Shown here: one piece after another, positions 10,964 through 22,447 of the stretch
How positions within the stretch are numbered: the first letter of the stretch is position 1
How the letters are laid out: each line of letters begins with the position of its first letter
From: Deinococcus aetherius
GTDB taxonomy: Bacteria > Deinococcota > Deinococci > Deinococcales > Deinococcaceae
Length of the DNA stretch: 64,000 bases
Direction of reading: 5' to 3'
Assembly (NCBI RefSeq): GCF_025997855.1
Contig: NZ_AP026560.1
Location: 1,948,001-2,012,000 of the forward strand
Notes under the pieces: generated by a model
The model's input: the letters and a program-made list of their open reading frames with translations, nothing else
What the model was told of the DNA's origin: nothing
The model's database searches: none
Position numbers and translations under genes: made by a program

Positions 10964-13008
10964 ATCTGCTTCTGCTCGGTTCGCTGTTCGTGGTGGGCGT
11001 GATGATCTGCGTCCGTTCGGGCGAGCGCATCCTGAGCCTCGCCGTGGCCGCCCTCGCGGTCGGGCTGGCGGCGCTTCTGGGCGCACTGGCACTCGGCGGG
11101 GGTGGGCTGGGCCGCGCGCAGGGGGTTCTCGTCGCCGTGGCGGTCGTGGCGGGAAGCGCGGCCTTCCGGCTGGGCGGGGCGTCCGCGTCGGGCGGCGGCC
11201 TGCGCCTGCCCGGCAGCCCGCGCACCCTGGTCCCCACCGGGGTCAGGCGCACAGCGTCCGCCCCTCCACCCCGCCCGCTTCCCACCGTGCCCGACCTGAA
11301 CTTTCAGGACTACGAGGTGCTCGACCGGGTGGGCATCGGCGGGATGGGCAGCGTGTACCGGGCGCGGCGGCGGCTCGACGGGCGCATCGTGGCCCTCAAA
11401 GTGCCGCAGGAGAAGTACCTCGCCGACGCCCGCTTCGTGAAACGCTTCTACCGCGAGGCCGAGGTCCTCAAACGCTTCAACCACCCCGGCGTCGTGCGGG
11501 TGTACGACTACCGGATGGAGGCCCCCGAACACTACATCGCAATGGAATTCCTCGACGGCGAGAGCCTGGAGGCCCTGCTCGAAAGCCGACCGCTGAGTTT
11601 TGCCGAGGCGGCCCAGGTTCTGCGCGCCCTCGCCGACGCGCTGCGGCACATCCACCTGCACAACGTCGTCCACCGCGACATCAAGCCCGCGAACGTGATG
11701 GTCCTGAGGCACGCCTTCGTGGACGGCAAACTGCGCGAGGGCGGCGTGAAGCTGATGGACTTCGGCATCGCGGTCGGCAAGGTCCTCACCCGGCTCACCA
11801 TGACGGGCACGCGGGTGGGCACGCCGGTCTACATGGCCCCCGAGCAGGCCAAGGGCAACCGGGTGGACGCCCGCAGCGACGTGTACTCGCTGGGGCTGCT
11901 CGCCTACGAGATGGCGACCGGTCAACCCGCCTTCAAGGGGAGCTACGAGGCGGTGGTCCACCAGCAGGTCTTCGAGACGCCCAAGCCGCCCAAGCAGGTG
12001 CGGATGGAGGTGCCCGGCAAGCTCGCCGACCTGATCCTGCACATGATCGAAAAGGACCCCGAGGACCGACCGACCCTCGACGAGGTGATCGCCCGCCTCG
12101 ACGCCGGGGTGCTGGAGGACGAGGCCTTCACCGACCCGCTCGCCCTGGCCCTGAGCGTGACCGACAAGCGCGGCACCCTGCGCGTCCTGGACCTGAGGGG
12201 ACGACTGCGCCTGAGCCTGCGCAACACGGGGGGAGGCGAGGGCGGTCTGCCGGGGGCGCCGGGCGCCCTGGCCGCCGACACGGACGGGCATCTCTACGCG
12301 GCGCTCCTCGACTTCCGCCAGGGCAAGACGGGCGCCCTGATCCGCCGCCTCGCCCCCGACGGCCGCGAGGTCGCCGCCTTCGGCCCCTACGGGCTGGGCG
12401 AGGGCGAGCTGCTGCAACCCGTCAGCCTCGCCGTGACCCGGGGGCACGTCTACGTCCTCGACGGCGAGACCCACCATGTCGTCGTCTACGACACCCACGG
12501 GCGCTTCGTACGCCGTTTCGGGGGGCGCGGGCAGGGCCTGGGCCGCTTCGAGAACCCGCGCGCCATCGCCGCCGCGCCCGACGGGCAAATCTACGTCCTC
12601 GACGGCGGCAACCGCGAGGTGCAGCGTTTCTCCCCCCAGGGCGAGTACCTCAGCCGTTACGCCTTCCGCCGCGACCGGGAGAGCGACGCCCTGCGCGAGC
12701 TGGAGGGCCTGGGGGTGGACGGCTCCGGCGCCGTCTACATCGTGGACGGGGTGGCCCGCCGGGTGCGCCGCATCGAGCCCGGCGGCAAGCCCGGGGCGTC
12801 CTTCGCCCTGGAGCCGCTGGTCGGGGAGCCCGAGGGTGCGCCGTGGCTGCTCCAGATCGACGCGGGCGGGCAGGTGTACCTTGTGCGCCGGGGCGGGCAG
12901 GTGCTGCGAACCTACAGCGCTGCCGGGGACCTCATCGCCTCCCAGGACATGTACGCGCCCGTGCAGGCGCTGACGCTCCTCCCGCGCCCCACGCCGGTTC
13001 CGGCCTAG
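10960..13008 (+). CDS. Membrane-anchored serine/threonine protein kinase with NHL beta-propeller
   Basis: 682 residues. Two hydrophobic helices come first (about 1-20 and 27-65). A Hanks-type kinase domain (about 112-390) then has the glycine loop GIGGMGSVYRAR, the VALKVP lysine, HRDIKPANV, DFGIA and APEQ. The C-terminal half (about 400-680) holds repeated NHL strands (GHVYVLDGETHHVVVYD, GQIYVLDGGNREVQRFS, GAVYIVDGVARRVRRI), giving a propeller that probably senses or binds a partner. If the N-terminus is membrane-bound, the topology of the propeller relative to the kinase needs testing. GTG at 10960 is the first in-frame start after the promoter and overlaps the leader stop. The glutaredoxin-like gene follows at once. 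Confidence 0.92.
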   Translation: MNLLLLGSLFVVGVMICVRSGERILSLAVAALAVGLAALLGALALGGGGLGRAQGVLVAVAVVAGSAAFRLGGASASGGGLRLPGSPRTLVPTGVRRTASAPPPRPLPTVPDLNFQDYEVLDRVGIGGMGSVYRARRRLDGRIVALKVPQEKYLADARFVKRFYREAEVLKRFNHPGVVRVYDYRMEAPEHYIAMEFLDGESLEALLESRPLSFAEAAQVLRALADALRHIHLHNVVHRDIKPANVMVLRHAFVDGKLREGGVKLMDFGIAVGKVLTRLTMTGTRVGTPVYMAPEQAKGNRVDARSDVYSLGLLAYEMATGQPAFKGSYEAVVHQQVFETPKPPKQVRMEVPGKLADLILHMIEKDPEDRPTLDEVIARLDAGVLEDEAFTDPLALALSVTDKRGTLRVLDLRGRLRLSLRNTGGGEGGLPGAPGALAADTDGHLYAALLDFRQGKTGALIRRLAPDGREVAAFGPYGLGEGELLQPVSLAVTRGHVYVLDGETHHVVVYDTHGRFVRRFGGRGQGLGRFENPRAIAAAPDGQIYVLDGGNREVQRFSPQGEYLSRYAFRRDRESDALRELEGLGVDGSGAVYIVDGVARRVRRIEPGGKPGASFALEPLVGEPEGAPWLLQIDAGGQVYLVRRGGQVLRTYSAAGDLIASQDMYAPVQALTLLPRPTPVPA

Positions 13009-13017
13009 ACTCCCCCC

Positions 13018-13287
13018 ATGAGCGTCCTCCCCACCCTCACCTTCTACACCCGCGCGGGCTGCCACCTGTGCGAGCAGGCGGAGGCGGGCCTGCAAGCCCT
13101 CGCCTACCGCTACACGCCCGTGGACGTGAGCGGGAACGCGGAGCTGGAGGCCCGGTACGGCCACGACGTGCCCGTGCTCGCGTTGGGAGACCGGGTGCTC
13201 CTCAAGGGCGTATTGAGTCGTGGCCGCCTGAGCACGCTCAAGGTGCAGCTTCTGCGGGAGGCGCAGGCGGGGACCCCGGGCGGCTGA
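13018..13287 (+). CDS. Glutaredoxin-like thiol protein
   Basis: 89 residues with a thioredoxin fold: LTFYTRAGCHLCEQAEAGL carries the redox CHLC motif near residue 16, and the cis-proline is in HDVPVLAL. It belongs to the DUF836/glutaredoxin-like group that acts as a small thiol-disulfide carrier. The start is set by TAGACT at 13006-13011, six bases before the ATG; the TAG of that box is the stop codon of the preceding kinase. It may also be read from the kinase transcript. Confidence 0.9.
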   Translation: MSVLPTLTFYTRAGCHLCEQAEAGLQALAYRYTPVDVSGNAELEARYGHDVPVLALGDRVLLKGVLSRGRLSTLKVQLLREAQAGTPGG

Positions 13288-13348
13288 GCGCCTCCGCTTT
13301 GCGACCCCGTGCGCCCGCTGCCCGCCCCTCGGGCGGTATGGTGGGGAC

Positions 13349-14314
<966 letters not shown>

Positions 14315-14323
14315 GCCCTGGGG

Positions 14324-14352
14324 GAGGCGGCGCGGGGGAGGCCGCCTCTTTC
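14324..14352 (+). terminator. Intrinsic terminator after ftsY
   Basis: Stem GAGGCGGC (14324-14331) with GCCGCCTC (14341-14348), followed by TTTCC. Confidence 0.65.
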
Positions 14353-14462
14353 CAATGTGGATGGTCGGGGGCCGCGTTCTGCCTCCTGCCGTCCGCGCGG
14401 TCTTTAGGAGAGGCCGTGTGACGAGGGCGCAAGAGGGAAGCGTCTAGGGTGGCGGCATTCCC

Positions 14463-14990
14463 ATGCGCACTCCCCTGATCCTTCTCCTCCTCGGTTCCCT
14501 CACCCTCACGGCCTGTGGCGGCACGGGCACGACGGGCACTCCCTCGGCGAATGACGCTGGTGACCAAACGAAAAGCACCGAAGAAGCCCTGATTCTGCGG
14601 CAGGTGAACGAGGTCCGTGCCCAGCCGCGTACGTGCGGCGACCAGCATTTCGCGGCGACCACGCCCGTCACCTGGAACGGCTATCTAGCGAAAGCTGCCC
14701 GCGCTCACGCCGCCGACATGGCAACCCGGGGCTATTTCGACCACCGGAACCCCGACGGCCTGGAGGTCGAGGACCGTGCCGAGGCCGCCGGATACACGGG
14801 CTGGCAGTTCGTGGGCGAGAACCTCGCCGCCGGGTACGACAGCGAGCACGTCATGAAGGCCTGGCTGGACAGCCCCAGCCATTGCAGGACGTTGATGGAC
14901 CCGAGGTTCAAGGAACTCGGCGTCGGGTACGTGAACGACCCCGCCAGCCCCAAGGGCACCTACTGGGTGCAGGACTTCGGCACGCGCTGA
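14463..14990 (+). CDS. CAP/SCP domain lipoprotein
   Basis: 175 residues. The N-terminus is a lipoprotein signal (MRTPLILLLLGSLTLTACGG, lipobox LTAC) and a short Gly/Thr linker follows. Residues about 40-175 form a CAP (SCP/PR1) domain: LRQVNEVRAQPRTCG, WNGYLAKAARAHAADMATRGYF, the histidine in YFDHRNPDG, VGENLAAGY, SPSHCRTLMDPRFKELGVGY. Bacterial CAP proteins are extracellular with uncertain, possibly calcium-binding or hydrolytic, roles. A TAGGGT box lies 12 bases upstream. It stands alone between two terminators. Confidence 0.92.
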   Translation: MRTPLILLLLGSLTLTACGGTGTTGTPSANDAGDQTKSTEEALILRQVNEVRAQPRTCGDQHFAATTPVTWNGYLAKAARAHAADMATRGYFDHRNPDGLEVEDRAEAAGYTGWQFVGENLAAGYDSEHVMKAWLDSPSHCRTLMDPRFKELGVGYVNDPASPKGTYWVQDFGTR

Positions 14991-14998
14991 ACAGGAAC

Positions 14999-15035
14999 GA
15001 GGGGGAGAGGCGTGGGACGGCCGCCTCTCCCCCTC
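14999..15035. terminator. Bidirectional terminator between CAP lipoprotein and livF
   Basis: Perfect 14-bp stem: GAGGGGGAGAGGCG at 14999-15012 pairs with CGCCTCTCCCCCTC at 15022-15035. It separates convergent genes. Confidence 0.75.
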
Positions 15036-15047
15036 GGCCTTCACCCC

Positions 15048-15758
15048 TCACCCCCCCAGGTAGGCGTGCAGCACCCGCTCGTCGTTCACGAGCTGAGAGC
15101 TGTCCCCCTGCAAGGTCAGTTGCCCGGCGTCGAGCACGTAGGTCCGGTGGCTCTGCCCCATCGCCAGCCGGGCGTTCTGCTCGACGAGGAGGATGGTCGT
15201 CCCCGCCTCGTTCAGCGCGCGGATGATGGCGAAGATTTCGCGGACGATCAGCGGCGCGAGGCCGAGGGAGGGCTCGTCGAGGAGGAGCAGCCGGGGACGA
15301 CTCATCAGCGCGCGGGCGATAGCGAGCATCTGCTGTTCGCCACCTGAGAGCGTCCCGGCCAGTTGGTTGCGACGTTCGCCCAGCCGGGGGAACCGCTCGT
15401 ACATCCGCCGGATGTCCGCCCGCACCTCCGCCGGGTCCCGCCGGGTGTAGGCGCCCAGTTCCAGGTTGTCCTCCACGCTCTGCCGGGCGAGGACCTGCCG
15501 CCCCTCGGGGCTCTGCGCGATGCCCAGCCGCACCGCCTCGTCGGGGGGCAGGCGGGTGATGTCGCGGCCCGCGAAGGTGATGCGGCCCTCGCGCGGGCGC
15601 ACGAGGCGGGACACGGCGCGCAGGGTGGTCGTCTTCCCCGCCCCGTTCGCGCCGATCAGCGTGACGACCTCGCCTTCCTCGACGTGCAGGCTGAGGTTAC
15701 GGACCGCCTGCACCCCGCCGTAGTTCACGCTCAGGTTCTCGATCTGTAAGAGCGCCAT
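15048..15758 (-). CDS. livF: Branched-chain amino acid ABC transporter, ATP-binding protein LivF
   Basis: 236-residue ATPase of the HAAT-family importer. It begins MALLQIENLSVNYGGVQAV and has Walker A (GANGAGKTT), signature LSGGEQQMLAIARALMSRP, Walker B LLLLDEPSLGLAP and the switch histidine region. The ATG at 15758 overlaps the livG stop (ATGA), indicating translational coupling. Last gene of the liv operon before a terminator. In-frame extension upstream is shadow of livG. Confidence 0.96.
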   Translation of the reverse strand: MALLQIENLSVNYGGVQAVRNLSLHVEEGEVVTLIGANGAGKTTTLRAVSRLVRPREGRITFAGRDITRLPPDEAVRLGIAQSPEGRQVLARQSVEDNLELGAYTRRDPAEVRADIRRMYERFPRLGERRNQLAGTLSGGEQQMLAIARALMSRPRLLLLDEPSLGLAPLIVREIFAIIRALNEAGTTILLVEQNARLAMGQSHRTYVLDAGQLTLQGDSSQLVNDERVLHAYLGG

Positions 15759-16537
15759 CACTCCCCCCCCAGGTACGCCTCGATCACCTTCGGGTCGCGC
15801 TGCACCGTGGCCGGGTCGCCGACCGCGATGAGTTGCCCGAAGTTGAGCACGGCCACCCGGTCGCACAGGTTCATCACCAGGGGGACGTGGTGTTCGATCA
15901 CGAGGACGGTGAGGTCGAAGCGGCCCTGCATCTGACGGATGAAGGCGGTCAGGCCGCCCTTCTCGCTGGTATTCATGCCCGCCGCCGGTTCGTCGAGGAG
16001 CAGGACGCGCGGCTCGGTGGCGAGGGCGCGGGCGATCTCCAGTCGCCGCTGATCGCCGTAGCTGAAATTCCCCGCGCTCTCCCCCGCCCGGTCGGCGAGG
16101 CCCACGAGGTCGAGCAGCGCCCACGCCCGTTCCTCCACCCGCGCCTCCTCCGCCCGCGCCGTGCCGAACACGCCCGCCCACATCCCCGCGCCCGTGCGGA
16201 CGTGCTGGGCGATCTTGACGTTCTCCAGTGCGGTCAGGGCCCGGAAGAGCCGGATGTTCTGGAAGGTGCGGCTCATCCCCAGCGCCGCGATCCGGTGCGG
16301 GGCGAGGCCGGTTACCCGCTGCCCCCGGTACGAGAGGGTGCCCGCGCTGGGTGGGGTGAGGCCGGTCATCAGGTTAAACAGGGTGGTCTTGCCCGCCCCG
16401 TTGGGTCCGATCAGGCCGAAGATTTCGCCCTCGGCCACGTCGAAACTCACGTTGTTCACCGCGACGAGGCCGCCGAAACGCCGGGTCAGGCCGCGAGCCT
16501 CCAGCACGGTCTTTCGTTCGGTCAGCGTGGCCGTCAC
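15758..16537 (-). CDS. livG: Branched-chain amino acid ABC transporter, ATP-binding protein LivG
   Basis: 259-residue ATPase: Walker A GPNGAGKTTLFNLMTGL, the signature region GNFSYGDQRRLEIARALA, Walker B VLLLDEPAAGMN and the LivG-type C-terminal tail (AVLNFGQLIAVGDPATVQRDPKVIEAYLG). It pairs with LivF as the motor of the importer. The start overlaps the end of livM by four bases. Confidence 0.96.
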   Translation of the reverse strand: MTATLTERKTVLEARGLTRRFGGLVAVNNVSFDVAEGEIFGLIGPNGAGKTTLFNLMTGLTPPSAGTLSYRGQRVTGLAPHRIAALGMSRTFQNIRLFRALTALENVKIAQHVRTGAGMWAGVFGTARAEEARVEERAWALLDLVGLADRAGESAGNFSYGDQRRLEIARALATEPRVLLLDEPAAGMNTSEKGGLTAFIRQMQGRFDLTVLVIEHHVPLVMNLCDRVAVLNFGQLIAVGDPATVQRDPKVIEAYLGGE

Positions 16538-17472
16538 GGCGTGCCTCCCTTCACCCCGGGCAGGGCGGCGGTCTCGGGGCGGCGGGGGGGCCGGGTGCGC
16601 CGTAATCTTTCCAGAGCCCCCACGATCCCTTGCGGCAGGTACAGGCTCGCCACGACGAGCACCAGCCCGTTGATCACGAGGCGCCAGTCGGCCAGGAAGC
16701 GCAGCAGTTCGGGCACGGCGGTCAGGAGCGCCCCGCCCACCACCGGGCCCCAGATGTTGCGCGAGCCACCGATCAGGACGAAGGCGAGGATGGCGATGGA
16801 GGCGTCGAAGGTGCCCTGCTTGGCGTTCCAGGTGTTCAGGAAGGGGGCACTCATCGCCCCGACGATCCCGGCGAGCACCGCGCCGATCACGAAGGCGAGC
16901 ACCTTGTAGCGCGTCGGCGGCACGCCCATCGCGTCGGCGGCGAGTTCGTCCTCGCGGATCGCGCGGAAGGCCCGGCCCACCCGCGAGCGTTCGAGCTGCC
17001 GCGCGAAGAGCAGGGTGAGGATCAGGAGCGGCCCGAAGAGCCAGATGTACTGCCAGCGGTCCTGGAAACCGAACGCCTGCGGAATGCCGAAGATGCCGAT
17101 GGCCCCGCCCGTGACGCCCAAGTTCAGGCTCACCACCCGCAGGATTTCGACGAAGGCGATGGTCGCCAGCGCGAGGTAGATGCCGCGCAGCCGCAGGGCG
17201 GGGATGCCCACGACAAGGCCGAGCAGACCGCAGATCAGCGCCGCCGCGAGCCAGGTGAGCGGGAAGAGGCCGTTCCCCAGCGACTCGCGCAGCCCCGCGA
17301 AGGCCGGGTTGGTGAGCAGGATCGCGGCGACGTACCCCCCCACCGCGTAGAAGCCGGGACTGGCGAGGCTGAGCTGCCCGGCCTGGAGCGGGAAGTACAG
17401 GCTCAGGCCCAACAGCCCTGCCTGCACCATCGTGACGATCAGGAAGCCGTACTGGGCAAGGAAGTCTCCCAT
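16534..17472 (-). CDS. livM: Branched-chain amino acid ABC transporter permease LivM
   Basis: 312-residue inner-membrane permease with about eight to ten hydrophobic helices and the LivHM-family stretch SLASPGFYAVGGYVAAIL near residue 35. The cytoplasmic coupling region RSRVGRAFRAIREDELAADAMGV is near residue 160. It forms the channel with LivH. One base separates it from livH upstream, and it overlaps livG downstream. Confidence 0.95.
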   Translation of the reverse strand: MGDFLAQYGFLIVTMVQAGLLGLSLYFPLQAGQLSLASPGFYAVGGYVAAILLTNPAFAGLRESLGNGLFPLTWLAAALICGLLGLVVGIPALRLRGIYLALATIAFVEILRVVSLNLGVTGGAIGIFGIPQAFGFQDRWQYIWLFGPLLILTLLFARQLERSRVGRAFRAIREDELAADAMGVPPTRYKVLAFVIGAVLAGIVGAMSAPFLNTWNAKQGTFDASIAILAFVLIGGSRNIWGPVVGGALLTAVPELLRFLADWRLVINGLVLVVASLYLPQGIVGALERLRRTRPPRRPETAALPGVKGGTP

Positions 17473-17473
17473 G

Positions 17474-18448
17474 TCAGACCTTCTGAATCTGCACGCGGCC
17501 CAGCAGACCCTGCGGACGCACGAGGAGAATGACGAAGAGCAGGGCGAAGGCCACCGCGTCCTTGTAGGCGCTGTAGTTGGCGGGCACGAATGCCTCCGCC
17601 AGTCCGATCACGAGGCCGCCGACGACCGCGCCGGGAATGCTGCCCAGCCCGCCGAGGACGATCACGGCCAGCCCCTTGAGCCCATACGTCACCCCGAAGT
17701 ACGGCCCCGCCACCCCAAAGGCCGTGCCGACGAGCGTTCCTGCCAGTCCCCCGAGAAAGCCCGACAGGAAGAAGGTGATCAGGATGAAGCGGTCCACGCT
17801 GATGCCGAGCAGGCTCGCTGTGCCCGGACTCTCCGCGACCGCCCGCAGCGCCTTGCCCACTTTGGTCCGACCGATCACGTACCCCAGCACCGCCAGCATC
17901 GCCAGGCTCACCGCGAAGATGATGATCTGCACCGTGCGGACGATGACGACCCGGTCTCCTATCTGAAAGCTCAGCGCGGGCCGCACCTCCCCGTAGGCGT
18001 CGGAGGGGAAGTTGTAGATTTCCGCGCCCACGAGGAGTTGAATCAGGTTCACGACGACGAGCGCCACGCCCAGGCTGCTCACCAGGGCGAGCAGGGGATC
18101 GGCGCCCCTCGCCCGCATGGGCCGGAACGCCAGCCGCTCGACGAGCACGGCGACGAACCCCGCGATCACTGCTCCGATCAGGGTGGCGAGGGCGAAGGCC
18201 CAGGGGTTCCCCGACAGCGGCGAGCCCTGCGGGAAGAGGTTAACCCCCTTGAGGAGTCCGTTGTTCTCGAACTGCCCGACGACCAGCGTGTAGGTGAAGT
18301 AGGCGCCGAGCGTGAACACGGCGCCGTGCGCGAAATTGATGATGCCCAGGATGGAGAAGACCAGCGTGTAGCCCAGCGCGAAGATCGCGTACACGCTGCC
18401 GATGGCGAGGCCGTTGAGGAGGTTCTGGATGAGTTGGCTCAGTTCCAC
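17474..18448 (-). CDS. livH: Branched-chain amino acid ABC transporter permease LivH
   Basis: 324-residue permease: LLNGLAIGSVYAIFALGYTLVFSILGIINFAHGAVFTLG marks the family N-terminus, and GRTKVGKALRAVAESPGTASLLGI is the coupling segment. About eight helices. It forms a heterodimer with LivM. The preceding 88 bases hold a dispersed inverted repeat that separates it from the binding-protein gene. Confidence 0.95.
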   Translation of the reverse strand: MELSQLIQNLLNGLAIGSVYAIFALGYTLVFSILGIINFAHGAVFTLGAYFTYTLVVGQFENNGLLKGVNLFPQGSPLSGNPWAFALATLIGAVIAGFVAVLVERLAFRPMRARGADPLLALVSSLGVALVVVNLIQLLVGAEIYNFPSDAYGEVRPALSFQIGDRVVIVRTVQIIIFAVSLAMLAVLGYVIGRTKVGKALRAVAESPGTASLLGISVDRFILITFFLSGFLGGLAGTLVGTAFGVAGPYFGVTYGLKGLAVIVLGGLGSIPGAVVGGLVIGLAEAFVPANYSAYKDAVAFALLFVILLVRPQGLLGRVQIQKV

Positions 18449-18469
18449 GGTGGCCCTTTCTTTGGGAGC

Positions 18470-18536
18470 TTTCAGCGGTCAGCCGTCAGCGATCAGCTCC
18501 GTTCTTGCTGACTGCTGACGGCTGAGAGCTGACGGC

Positions 18537-18537
<1 letters not shown>
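18470..18537. repeat. Dispersed inverted repeat, family B copy 2, between livK and livH
   Basis: Arms CAGCGGTCAGCCGTCAGC and GCTGACTGCTGACGGCTGAG form a hairpin after the livK stop. The same sequence appears at 8421-8501 and 24159-24188. Its place after livK suits differential expression of the binding protein over the permease genes (inference). Confidence 0.65.
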
Positions 18538-19694
<1,157 letters not shown>

Positions 19695-19765
19695 GTGTAA
19701 TCCTCCTAGGGCAGTTCCTCTTTGGTCAGGCGGTGAGCCCGTGAAGCTGGATTTAGGGTGCGCTC

Positions 19766-19794
19766 ACTATCCGGTGGGGGAAAGGGGAAGTCAA
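19766..19794 (-). promoter_or_regulatory. Predicted promoter of the liv operon
   Basis: Reading on the minus strand, TTGACT (19794-19789) and GATAGT (19771-19766) are separated by exactly 17 bases, upstream of the livK ribosome site. The -35 is close to consensus and the -10 is weak. Confidence 0.5.
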
Positions 19795-19849
19795 GCAGAA
19801 ATGTAAGGGGGGCAGACCATCTGGCCCGCCCCCTCTCGCCGTGCCGCCG

Positions 19850-20989
<1,140 letters not shown>

Positions 20990-21131
20990 GGGCACACTCC
21001 TGGGGCGGCTCGGGGGACGGGCGGAAGGCCTCGCCCCGGCCGGAAAGAAACTCTGGACTGGGTTCAATTTACCACGCGCCCGGGTGGGGACCGGGGCACG
21101 CCGCCCCACCCCCGCGCTTAGGCTGGGGCGC

Positions 21132-21791
21132 ATGTTCGCGCCCGCCCTCACCCTGCGCCCCGTGCGGCCCGCCGACTCGGGGGCGCTGGCCCACGTCGCC
21201 TACGAGACGGCCTTTTTCGGGGAGAGTGCCGCGCGCTTCTTCCCCTCGCGCCCGCTCTTCGCCGCCCTGTGGGTCGCGCCGTACCTCACACCCGGCGGGG
21301 GCGGGGTGGGCTTCGTAGCGGAGCGGCAGGGGGGCGAGGTCGTCGGGTACATCCTGGGGAGCGTGGACCGGGGGCGCTACTCGCACGCCCTCGCCGCGCA
21401 GGTGCCGGGGCTGCTGGGGCGGCTGGTGACGGGGCGGTTGCCGGGGGCGTGGCCTTCATTGCGTTATCTGCTACGCTCCACCTTCTACGGAGTGCCGCAT
21501 CCGCCCGCCGACCTCTACCCCGCCCACCTGCACCTCAACCTGCTCGCGTCCGCAAGGGGGTTGGGGGCGGGAGGGGCGCTGCTCGACGCCTACCTCTCCG
21601 AGCTGCGGGCACGGCGGGTGCCCGGCGTCCAGCTCTCGACCACGAGGCGGAACGCCGCCGCCGTCCACCTCTACGAGCGGCGCGGCTTCCGGGTCTGGGC
21701 GGCGCAGCAGACCCCGCTCTGGACGCCGTGGACCGGGCAGGCGGAGGAACAGGTCACGATGGCCCTCGACCTCACGCGGGGGTGGGCGTGA
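21132..21791 (+). CDS. GNAT family N-acetyltransferase
   Basis: 219 residues. The acetyl-CoA-binding region is visible: LHLNLLASARGLGAGGALLDAYLSEL matches GNAT motif A, and NAAAVHLYERRGFRVW matches motif B, at residues about 130-200. N-terminal strand LTLRPVRPADSGALAHVAYE. Substrate unknown. TAGGCT lies seven bases before the ATG. Its stop overlaps the GTG of the next gene (GTGA), so the pair is probably co-translated. Confidence 0.88.
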   Translation: MFAPALTLRPVRPADSGALAHVAYETAFFGESAARFFPSRPLFAALWVAPYLTPGGGGVGFVAERQGGEVVGYILGSVDRGRYSHALAAQVPGLLGRLVTGRLPGAWPSLRYLLRSTFYGVPHPPADLYPAHLHLNLLASARGLGAGGALLDAYLSELRARRVPGVQLSTTRRNAAAVHLYERRGFRVWAAQQTPLWTPWTGQAEEQVTMALDLTRGWA

Positions 21792-22393
21792 CGCCGGAGT
21801 TGCCCGCCTGGCTCACGGCGCTCGACCCGGCGTGGCTGAACGCGGCGACCCTGGGCCTGATGTTCGTGGAGGGGGCGGGGGTGCCCGGGGTGCCCGGCAT
21901 CCTGCCCATGCTCGCGCAGGCGGCCCTGATGGGCGCGGGGCGGACGAGTTACGCGGACGCGGTGCTGTGGGGTGCCCTGGGGAACTTCCTGGGGAGCCTC
22001 ACCGGGTACGCGCTGGGCGGACGAATTCTGGCGCGGCTGCCTGCGCGCTGGCGGGAGCGGGTGCAGACCCCGCGAATACGGCGCCTGACCGCCCACGCCG
22101 GGCCACTCCTGATCGTCCTGAGCCGCAGCGTCGGGTCGCTGCGCACACCGGTGACGTGGACCGCCCGCGCCCTCGGCGTGCGTTCCGTCCCCTTCACCCT
22201 CTGGGCGCTCGTCGGCGCCGTGTTGCACGTCGGGCTGTGGCAGTACGCCCTCTGGAAGTCCGGGGAGGCTGCCCTGCGGTACGTCCAGCGGGCGGAGGCG
22301 GACCTGACGCCCGCCTTGCTCCTCGCCGCCCTCGGGGGGGGGCTGTGGTGGGGAGCGCGGCGGTTCAGGACGCGGGGGGAGGAACAGGTCTAG
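21788..22393 (+). CDS. DedA-like (SNARE-associated/VTT) membrane protein
   Basis: 201 residues. Four to five hydrophobic helices, including [25 protein letters not shown], which matches the re-entrant Glu/Pro-Gly segment of DedA proteins, and GALGNFLGSLTGYALGGRIL. The basic loop before SRSVGSLRTPVTWTARALGV corresponds to the family arginine region. DedA proteins are linked to lipid-carrier recycling and membrane homeostasis. Starts at GTG 21788, overlapping the acetyltransferase stop. Confidence 0.8.
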   Translation: MTPELPAWLTALDPAWLNAATLGLMFVEGAGVPGVPGILPMLAQAALMGAGRTSYADAVLWGALGNFLGSLTGYALGGRILARLPARWRERVQTPRIRRLTAHAGPLLIVLSRSVGSLRTPVTWTARALGVRSVPFTLWALVGAVLHVGLWQYALWKSGEAALRYVQRAEADLTPALLLAALGGGLWWGARRFRTRGEEQV

Positions 22394-22447
22394 GGTCCGG
22401 CACCTCAGCCGACCCGCCACCCTTCACCAGGGGCTTATCATCGGCCC

